From contig JAOUIN010000005.1 in assembly GCA_029883965.1 (NCBI GenBank), forward strand, positions 1-30,311: DNA of 30,311 nucleotides, given 5' to 3'. The notes under the pieces were generated by a model. That model worked only from the letters and a program-made list of their open reading frames with translations. It was not told the DNA's origin and did not search any database. Positions 24,710-30,311 of the stretch are shown here, piece by piece. Position 1 is the first letter of the stretch. Each line of letters opens with the position of its first letter. The translations under genes and the position numbers were made by a program. Source of the DNA: Betaproteobacteria bacterium. GTDB taxonomy: Bacteria; Pseudomonadota; Gammaproteobacteria; Burkholderiales; SG8-41.

Positions 24710-24723
24710 ACGCCGGAAAATCC

Positions 24724-25146
24724 ATGAAAGCGCGGATCAAATGGTTGGAAAACGTCAGCTTCGTTGCCGAATCCGGCAGCGGCCATGCGCTGGTCATTGA
24801 TGGCGCCCCGGAAGGCGGCGGGCGCGATCTGGGCCCCAGGCCCATGGAACTGGTGCTGATGGGTGCCGGCGGTTGCACGGCCTACGATGTAATGCACATC
24901 CTGCGCAAGGCGCGCGCGCCCGTTACCGACTGTGTGCTGGAGATCGAATCCGAGCGCGCTGCCGACGATCCCAAGGTATTCACCAGGATCCATTTTCATT
25001 TCATTGTCACCGGCAAGGCGCTGAAACCGGCGCAGGTCGAACGCGCCGTCCAGTTGTCGGCAGAAAAGTATTGCTCGGCATCGATCATGCTCGGCAAGAC
25101 CGCCGCGATAACGCACGACTTTGAAATCAGGGACGCAGGCGCCTAG
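24724..25146 (+). CDS. OsmC family protein (YhfA-like)
   Basis: A 140-residue OsmC/Ohr-fold protein. The two conserved cysteines are Cys51 (LVLMGAGGCTAYDVMHIL) and Cys117 (KYCSASIML), the pair that forms the peroxidatic site in OsmC/Ohr enzymes. GPRPMELVLMGAGGCTAYDV is characteristic of the YhfA-like subgroup, whose substrate is undefined; thiol-dependent peroxide reduction is the family activity. It follows the YdcF-like gene by 14 bp and converges on coq7 with an 8-bp gap. Confidence 0.92.
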   Translation: MKARIKWLENVSFVAESGSGHALVIDGAPEGGGRDLGPRPMELVLMGAGGCTAYDVMHILRKARAPVTDCVLEIESERAADDPKVFTRIHFHFIVTGKALKPAQVERAVQLSAEKYCSASIMLGKTAAITHDFEIRDAGA

Positions 25147-25154
25147 ACGGCGCG

Positions 25155-25781
25155 TTACAGCACGAACGCAGTTCCGGTCATCACTTTCGAGGAAACCTGC
25201 ATCGCCGCCCTGACCGGTGCGGGGAGTTCTGCACCTCCGTGTTTCAGCGCACTGGTCGCATGACGCGCCTCGTCCTCGCGCATTTGCCCGACGATTGCGC
25301 GACTCCTGTGGTCCTCGGGCGGCAGTCGTTCGAGATGCCCTTCAAGGTGGCGGACAACCTGGCGCTCGGTTTCCGCCAGAAACCCCAGGTTCCATTTGTC
25401 ACCGAGCAGACCTGACGCCGCGCCTATCGCAAACGACCCTGCATACCACAGCGGATTGAGCAGGCTCTTGCGGCCACCGAGCTCGGCGATGCGGCGCTCT
25501 GTCCACGCCAGATGTTCCGTTTCTTCCTGCGCCGCCTGCTCCAATGCGGCGCGGGCGGCTGAGTCACGTGCGGTCAGTGCCTGGCCCTGATACAGCGCCT
25601 GCGCGCAGACTTCACCGGCATGATTCACACGCATCAGCGCGGCGGCAAGACTGCGTTGCGCGGAATCCAGATCGGCATCCGGTAGCTCGTCTCCGGGCAC
25701 CGCTCGTACGCTGCGCGCCGATGCGAAAACGGTACGCAGTCCCTTGTCAAAACCGATGATCAGATCGTCAATACGTATCAT
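25155..25781 (-). CDS. coq7: 2-nonaprenyl-3-methyl-6-methoxy-1,4-benzoquinol hydroxylase (Coq7/UbiF-type diiron)
   Basis: A 208-residue carboxylate-bridged diiron hydroxylase of ubiquinone synthesis, performing the C6 (Coq7) hydroxylation. The ligand set is visible: Glu57 (NHAGEVCAQALYQGQ), Glu87 and His90 (EETEHLAWTE), Glu139 (ETERQV), and Glu171 and His174 (EDEARHA). The start is either ATG at 25781, just past the trpC stop (TGAGCATG), or a TTG overlapping that stop; I choose the ATG. It is therefore the last gene of the trp operon transcript, coupled to trpC, although its function is unrelated. Confidence 0.94.
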   Translation of the reverse strand: MIRIDDLIIGFDKGLRTVFASARSVRAVPGDELPDADLDSAQRSLAAALMRVNHAGEVCAQALYQGQALTARDSAARAALEQAAQEETEHLAWTERRIAELGGRKSLLNPLWYAGSFAIGAASGLLGDKWNLGFLAETERQVVRHLEGHLERLPPEDHRSRAIVGQMREDEARHATSALKHGGAELPAPVRAAMQVSSKVMTGTAFVL

Positions 25782-25783
25782 GC

Positions 25784-26581
25784 TCAAGCCGCCTTTCCGA
25801 AAAGGCGCTCCAGTTCGGCGCCGGGGTCGGCCGCACGCATGAAGGCCTCGCCAACCAGAAAACCATGCACTTGATGCGCGCGCATTCGTGCAACATCAGC
25901 CACATTCAGGATACCGCTTTCCGTGATAACCAGCCGGTCTTTCGGGATTTTCTGCAGTAATCCCAGCGTCGTATCGAGCGACGTCTCAAACGTTCGCAGG
26001 TTGCGGTTATTGACACCGATCAGCGGTGTCCGCAATGAAAGTGCGGCATCCAGTTCACCAGCATCATGCACTTCGACCAGCACCGCCATTCCCAGATCAT
26101 GTGCGGCGGACTCCAGCTCACGCATCTGCTCCTGCGCCAGCGCAGCCACGATCAGCAGTATGCAGTCCGCGCCTGCGGCGCGCGCTTCAAACACCTGATA
26201 CGGGTCCATGATGAAATCCTTGCGCAAGACCGGCAAGCTGCAGGCGGCGCGAGCGGCCTTCAGGTCATCAAGCCTGCCCTGGAAAAACTGCCCGTCTGTC
26301 AGCACCGACAGACACGCCGCGCCATGACGTTCGTAGGTGGCAGCGATTGCAGCGGGATCAAACTGTTCGCGCAACACGCCCTTGCTCGGGCTGGCTTTTT
26401 TGACTTCGGCAATCACCGCAGGCTTGCCATTCCCGATCCGCGACCGCAGTGCACCGACAAAATCGCGCGCAGCCGGAGTCGCCTGAGCGGCTGCCTGCAT
26501 CTGCGCCAGCGGCGTGCGCGCCTGCGCCGCGCTGATTTCCTGTGCTTTTACCGCCAGAATGCGCTGCAGAATATCAGCCAT
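25784..26581 (-). CDS. trpC: Indole-3-glycerol phosphate synthase
   Basis: A 265-residue TIM-barrel enzyme that closes the ring of CdRP to indole-3-glycerol phosphate in tryptophan synthesis. Catalytic motif PAVIAEVKKASPSKGVL with the catalytic Lys residues, VLTDGQFFQGRLDDL, PVLRKDFIMDPYQV, GADCILLIVAAL, IGVNNRNLRTFETSLDTT and ESGIL all follow the family. Single-domain, not fused to TrpF. The ATG at 26581 overlaps the end of trpD by 8 bases (ATGGCTGA); a longer in-frame ORF upstream is rejected because it would run deep into trpD. Confidence 0.97.
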   Translation of the reverse strand: MADILQRILAVKAQEISAAQARTPLAQMQAAAQATPAARDFVGALRSRIGNGKPAVIAEVKKASPSKGVLREQFDPAAIAATYERHGAACLSVLTDGQFFQGRLDDLKAARAACSLPVLRKDFIMDPYQVFEARAAGADCILLIVAALAQEQMRELESAAHDLGMAVLVEVHDAGELDAALSLRTPLIGVNNRNLRTFETSLDTTLGLLQKIPKDRLVITESGILNVADVARMRAHQVHGFLVGEAFMRAADPGAELERLFGKAA

Positions 26582-27596
26582 GACTCTTGGTAAACGCAAC
26601 GAACTGATCAAGTTTCTGCCGTGCTGCACCGCTTTCCATGACCGCCAGCGCCTTTTTGACGCCGGCAGCCAATGTCCCGGCCAGGCCGGCGACATATATG
26701 CTGGCGCCGGCATTCAGCGCAACGATGTCGCGCGCCGCACCCGCCTTGTTCTGCAATGCGTCTAGCAGCATGTCCCGCGACTGCTCGACGCCGTCGACCC
26801 GAATTGCCGCGTTGTTGTGGGTTTTCAACCCGACATCCGCAGGCGCAACCATGTATTCCTTGACCGCATCGTCCTTCAGTTCGCCGATCGTTGTCGGGCC
26901 GCTGATGGAAAGCTCGTCCAGCCCCTCCATCCCGTGTACGATCATCACCCGGCGGCTGCCCAGCTGCTGCAACACCCTCGCCTGGATACCGACAAGATCC
27001 GGGTGAAATACGCCCATGACCTGCTGCTTTGCGCCGGCCGGGTTGGTCAGCGGACCGAGGATATTGAATATGGTCTTTACTCCCAGCTCGCGGCGCACCG
27101 GTGCAGCATGCTTCATGGCGCTGTGATGGTTCGGTGCGAACATGAAGCCGATACCCGTATCCGCGATCGACTGCGCGACGATTTCAGGCTGCAGATTGAT
27201 ATTGACCCCCAGCGCCTCCAGCACATCGGCGCTGCCGGACTTGCTGGAAACCGAGCGACCGCCGTGCTTCGCAATCCTCGCCCCCGCCGCCGCCGCGACG
27301 AACATTGCAGCCGTCGACACATTGAACGTATGCGCCGAGTCACCGCCGGTACCGCAGGTGTCGATCAGTTCCGGTGCGTCGGGCACGATCACCTTGGTGG
27401 AAAACTCCCGCATGACCATGGCAGCTGCGCTGATTTCGCCTATGGTCTCCTTCTTCACGCGCAATCCCGTAACAATCGCCGCGATCATCACCGGCGACAC
27501 TTCGCCGCTCATGATCTGTCGCATCAGCGACAGCATTTCTTCGTGAAAAATCTCGCGATTTTCAATGATGCGCGTCAGCGCTTCCTGCGGTTTCAT
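26574..27596 (-). CDS. trpD: Anthranilate phosphoribosyltransferase
   Basis: A 340-residue enzyme that transfers phosphoribose from PRPP to anthranilate. PRPP-binding motif DTCGTGGDSAHTFNVSTAAM, KHGGRSVSSKSGSADVLEALG, FAPNHHSAMKHAAPVRRELG and FNILGPLTNPAG are all present. Stand-alone, not fused to TrpG. Its ATG shares one base with the trpG stop (TGATG), showing tight coupling. Confidence 0.97.
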   Translation of the reverse strand: MKPQEALTRIIENREIFHEEMLSLMRQIMSGEVSPVMIAAIVTGLRVKKETIGEISAAAMVMREFSTKVIVPDAPELIDTCGTGGDSAHTFNVSTAAMFVAAAAGARIAKHGGRSVSSKSGSADVLEALGVNINLQPEIVAQSIADTGIGFMFAPNHHSAMKHAAPVRRELGVKTIFNILGPLTNPAGAKQQVMGVFHPDLVGIQARVLQQLGSRRVMIVHGMEGLDELSISGPTTIGELKDDAVKEYMVAPADVGLKTHNNAAIRVDGVEQSRDMLLDALQNKAGAARDIVALNAGASIYVAGLAGTLAAGVKKALAVMESGAARQKLDQFVAFTKSHG

Positions 27597-28165
27597 CAGC
27601 GCTTCTCCTCGAGAAAATTCTTCAGCATGCGGTGCCCGTGTTCGGTCAGTATCGACTCCGGATGAAACTGCACCCCTTCGACCGCCAGAGTCTTGTGGCG
27701 TAACCCCATGATTTCACCGTCATCGGTCCATGCGGTCACAGCAAGACAGTCGGGCAGACTCGCACGTTCGACCACGAGCGAATGGTAACGCGTGGCGAGA
27801 AAAGGTTTCGGCAGCCCGAAAAACACGCCACCGCCCTCATGCTGAATCAGTGAAGTCTTGCCGTGCATCAGCTGTTTGGCATGCACAACTTTGCCGCCAA
27901 ACGCCTGGCCTATGCTTTGATGGCCGAGGCAGACGCCAAGGATCGGGATCTTTCCTGCAAACTCCCGGATCAGCGGCACCGACACGCCGGCTTCGTTCGG
28001 CGTACATGGCCCCGGAGACACCACGATGCGTGCGGGTTTCAGCCGGGCGATCTCCTCCAGCGTAATTTCATCATTGCGATGTACCGCAACTTCCTCGCCG
28101 AGTTCACCCAGATACTGCACCAGGTTGTAGGTAAAGGAATCGTAATTGTCGATCATCAATAACAT
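27596..28165 (-). CDS. trpG: Anthranilate synthase component II (glutamine amidotransferase)
   Basis: A 189-residue class I glutamine amidotransferase that supplies ammonia to TrpE; the same family also serves as PabA. Catalytic triad Cys79 (LGVCLGHQSIGQAFGG), His168 and Glu170 (VQFHPES). Opening LLMIDNYDSFTYNLVQYLGEL is typical. The Shine-Dalgarno AGGGGA overlaps the trpE stop codon, and the gap to trpE is 9 bp. No separate pabA is in the window, so it may serve both synthases (inference). Confidence 0.97.
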   Translation of the reverse strand: MLLMIDNYDSFTYNLVQYLGELGEEVAVHRNDEITLEEIARLKPARIVVSPGPCTPNEAGVSVPLIREFAGKIPILGVCLGHQSIGQAFGGKVVHAKQLMHGKTSLIQHEGGGVFFGLPKPFLATRYHSLVVERASLPDCLAVTAWTDDGEIMGLRHKTLAVEGVQFHPESILTEHGHRMLKNFLEEKR

Positions 28166-28174
28166 GGCGATCCC

Positions 28175-29653
28175 CTACGTTCCCAGACGGGTGTCGAGGC
28201 CGGCTTCGGCCATTTCGGCGGCACGCAGCAGTGCGCGCGCCTTGCTCTGGGTTTCCTGCCACTCGGCCGCCGGTTGCGAATCGGCAACTATGCCTCCGCC
28301 CGCCTGCACATGCAGCCTGCCGTCCTTGATGACCGCGGTACGCAGCGCGATCGCCACATCCATGTTGCCGTGGAATCCGAGATAACCGACCGCGCCGGCG
28401 TAGATGCAGCGCTTGACCGGCTCCAGCTCGTCGATGATCTCCATCGCCCGGACTTTGGGCGCGCCCGATACCGTGCCTGCAGGAAAGGTTGCGCGCAATA
28501 CGTCGATGGCGGTCAGCCCCGGTTTGAGCAGGCCCTCCACATTGGAGACGATGTGCATCACGTGCGAATAGCGCTCGATCACCATCTGTTCCGTAACCTT
28601 CACGCTGCCGGTCTGCGCCACGCGTCCCGCGTCATTGCGACCGAGGTCCACCAGCATGATGTGCTCGGCGCGCTCCTTGGGGTCGGCAAGCAATTCCGCA
28701 GCGAGCGCAGCGTCCTCGGCCGGCGTCGCGCCGCGGCGGCGCGTGCCTGCGATAGGCCTCACGGTCACGGTATCGCCTTCGAGCCGCGCCAGAATTTCGG
28801 GCGATGCGCCGACAACATGGAAATCATCCAGGTTGAAATAGAACATGTACGGCGACGGGTTCAGCGTCCGCAGGGCACGGTACAGCGACAGCGGCGTTGC
28901 ATGAAAAGGTTTGCTCATGCGCTGCGACGGCACCACCTGCATCACATCGCCTTCATAAATATATTTTTTCGCGCGTTCCACCGCCTGATGGTAGGCGGCC
29001 TCGCCGAATCCGGATACTGCCGGCTCCGATCTGGTCGGCGCACTCTCGGGCAGTCTGACCGGCGCGCGCAATTTCTCCAGCAGCGCCGCGAGACGCGCAT
29101 TTGCAGCAGCCCAGGCCCCGGATTTTCCGGGCTCGGCATATACCACCAGGGAGAGCCTGCCCGACAGATTGTCGACGATGGCCAGTTCCTCCGACACCAG
29201 CAGCAGGATGTCGGGCGTCTGGAGTTCATCGTGCTTGTCGACGCGCGCCAGGCGCTTTTCGATATAGCGAATGGTGTCGTAACCGAAGTACCCCACGAGG
29301 CCGCCGCAGAAACGCGGCAGGCGCGGATCCGTGGCTACCTTGAATTGCTGCAAATAACCCTCGACGAACGCCAGCGGATCGTCCACATGCTCACGCAACG
29401 TTTCTTTGCCGTTTCGGATCTCGATACAGTCATGGTCGCGCACTTCGATGCGCGTTCCGGCGGCAAGCCCGACAAACGTGTAACGGCCATGGCGTTCACC
29501 GCCGACGACCGATTCGAGCAGATAGGTATACGGCTGGTTGGCGAGCTTGAGGTAGATCGACAGCGGCGTGTCGAGATCAGCAAAGGTCTCGAGTACCACC
29601 GGCACACGGTTAAAACCCGCCGCAGCGAGTTGGTTGAATTCAGCTTCAGTCAT
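28175..29653 (-). CDS. trpE: Anthranilate synthase component I
   Basis: A 492-residue chorismate-utilising enzyme. The N-terminal LLESVVGGERHGRYTFVG contains the LLES motif involved in tryptophan feedback binding. The C-terminal domain carries GDVMQVVPSQRM, NPSPYMFYFN, ARLEGDTVTVRPIAGTRRRG, LVDLGRNDAGRVA, HIVSNVEG, FPAGTVSGAPKVRAMEII and GAVGYLGFHGNMDVAIALRT. All active-site regions are intact. It is first of the trpE-trpG-trpD-trpC-coq7 series and follows gph after 129 bp, a leader that may hold a regulatory peptide. Confidence 0.97.
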   Translation of the reverse strand: MTEAEFNQLAAAGFNRVPVVLETFADLDTPLSIYLKLANQPYTYLLESVVGGERHGRYTFVGLAAGTRIEVRDHDCIEIRNGKETLREHVDDPLAFVEGYLQQFKVATDPRLPRFCGGLVGYFGYDTIRYIEKRLARVDKHDELQTPDILLLVSEELAIVDNLSGRLSLVVYAEPGKSGAWAAANARLAALLEKLRAPVRLPESAPTRSEPAVSGFGEAAYHQAVERAKKYIYEGDVMQVVPSQRMSKPFHATPLSLYRALRTLNPSPYMFYFNLDDFHVVGASPEILARLEGDTVTVRPIAGTRRRGATPAEDAALAAELLADPKERAEHIMLVDLGRNDAGRVAQTGSVKVTEQMVIERYSHVMHIVSNVEGLLKPGLTAIDVLRATFPAGTVSGAPKVRAMEIIDELEPVKRCIYAGAVGYLGFHGNMDVAIALRTAVIKDGRLHVQAGGGIVADSQPAAEWQETQSKARALLRAAEMAEAGLDTRLGT

Positions 29654-29711
29654 GTTCTACTCCACGAAAACGATACGAAACAACGCAAAACATCGGCCCA
29701 GCAACGCACGT

Positions 29712-29780
29712 TCAGCGACGCCAGGCGCAACGCCAGCGTCGGACGCCGGCCGCAGTTTCGGATTTCGCGGAGAACAACAC
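29712..29780 (-). CDS. Possible Trp-containing leader peptide upstream of trpE
   Basis: In the gap between gph and trpE a 22-codon frame begins with GTG at 29780, six bases after an AAAAGG ribosome-binding sequence, and ends with TGA at 29714-29712. It encodes two Trp close to its end (RRWRCAWRR). The Trp codons lie within a hairpin at 29740-29717 (5 bp, mismatch, 4 bp, TTG loop on the minus strand). This is the layout of a trp attenuator leader, but the Trp codons are not adjacent and I see no T-run terminator before trpE. It could be chance in GC-rich sequence. Confidence 0.35.
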   Translation of the reverse strand: MLFSAKSETAAGVRRWRCAWRR

Positions 29781-29782
29781 AA

Positions 29783-30311
29783 TTAACCTTTTTTAATCAA
29801 CGGGATACAGTCTGTGAGCGCGGCTACTATAGCATCAACATCCAAGCTCTGCACAGCCCGCCCTTCATTGTAGCCATAGGGGACGCAGAACACCGGACAG
29901 CCTGCCGCGCGCGCCGCCTGCACATCATTCACCGAGTCCCCGATCATCAGCATCTTTGCCGGCGCCACGCCAAACTGCGCACAGGCATGCAACAACTGCT
30001 GCGGGTCGGGTTTTTTTCGCGGCAACGTATCGCCGGCAATGATCTGCGCGAAAAACGGGGTCAGCCCCATGCGCTCCAGCAAGGGCTGCGCAAACGCGCC
30101 GGCTTTGTTGGTTACGCAGGCCAGCGGGAAACCGGCTGCACGGAGTTGCTCCAGCCCGTCGCGCACACCGGGATAAATTTTCGTATGCCGCCCGTTTTCT
30201 TCCGCATAAAACCGCTCGAAAACAGGCAGCGCCTGCGCCATCGCCGAATCGCTGGCGCTGCCGTCGATGTCGCCCGCCAGTGCGCGCTCCACCAGTCGCG
30301 GTATACCCTTG
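29783..30311 (-). CDS. gph: Phosphoglycolate phosphatase (HAD superfamily), 5' end cut by window
   Basis: About 176 C-terminal residues of a HAD-superfamily phosphatase; the start and the nucleophile DxD motif lie beyond the window edge. Visible: cap region (FERFYAEENGRHTKIYPGVR), motif II Thr in ACVTNKAG, motif III Lys in LPRKKPDPQQLL, motif IV acid pair in MLMIGDSVNDVQAARAAG. This is the pattern of Gph, which removes phosphate from 2-phosphoglycolate. Its position just upstream of trpE is the usual betaproteobacterial order (rpe-gph-trpE), supporting the assignment. The gene ends in a run of Lys codons and TAA. Confidence 0.92.
   Translation of the reverse strand, partial: KGIPRLVERALAGDIDGSASDSAMAQALPVFERFYAEENGRHTKIYPGVRDGLEQLRAAGFPLACVTNKAGAFAQPLLERMGLTPFFAQIIAGDTLPRKKPDPQQLLHACAQFGVAPAKMLMIGDSVNDVQAARAAGCPVFCVPYGYNEGRAVQSLDVDAIVAALTDCIPLIKKG

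Noticed and set aside
26582..26713. Longer trpC ORF starting at 26713
   Set aside because: The extra 44 residues overlap trpD and match nothing; the ATG at 26581 gives the canonical TrpC N-terminus.
29786..29795. T-run at the gph/trpE junction as a terminator
   Set aside because: It is the complement of the Lys codons at the end of gph and has no preceding stem on either strand.

Overview
The window is an ordinary-looking, GC-rich, gene-dense stretch of chromosome. Protein content and gene order point to a betaproteobacterium (Burkholderiales or Nitrosomonadales type). The markers are a very long tandem UvrA, the run rplM-rpsI / argC / bactofilin / erpA / anmK / M23 peptidase / tyrS, and gph-trpE-trpG-trpD-trpC next to coq7 and an OsmC-like gene. 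I see no mobile element, CRISPR array, rRNA or tRNA. The taxon is inferred from these families, not from a search.

Layout. 1-4864: 3' part of a tandem-duplicated UvrA (nucleotide excision repair). 4875-5468 (minus): an AhpD-like / carboxymuconolactone decarboxylase family gene whose reading frame is interrupted only by one in-frame TGA. That TGA sits exactly where the second cysteine of the CxxC redox motif should be, and a SECIS-like hairpin follows it at once. I annotate it as a candidate selenoprotein (Cys78-His-Tyr-Sec81). 5581-8187: META-domain lipoprotein, pirin, universal stress protein behind a perfect FNR/ANR-type box, and pdxH. 8205-10947: YHS lipoprotein, then a coupled EamA and MFS transporter pair. 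11055-11369: a SWIB protein with a histone-like basic tail. 11771-15201: DUF72 protein, two MsrA enzymes (one cytoplasmic, one exported) flanking fbp. 15248-16393: a stand-alone flavoprotein of the family usually fused to or found beside SelD (selenide, water dikinase). 16420-21032: tyrS, M23 peptidase, anmK, erpA and bactofilin. 21045-23792: a membrane coiled-coil protein, argC, rpsI and rplM. 23942-25146: YdcF-like and OsmC-like genes. 25155-29653: coq7 and the trpEGDC operon. 29783-end: gph, cut by the window edge.

Functional threads. The most interesting one is selenium and thiol redox. The UGA-containing AhpD-like gene and the SelD-associated flavoprotein lie about 10 kb apart, and two MsrA genes plus an OsmC-like thiol protein add to a thiol/peroxide theme. 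No selA, selB, selC or selD is in the window, so the selenoprotein call rests on frame conservation, codon position, the RNA hairpin and the SelD-associated neighbour. A second thread is the tryptophan operon, with overlapping stop/start junctions and a possible short Trp-containing leader peptide upstream of trpE. The remaining genes are standard housekeeping.
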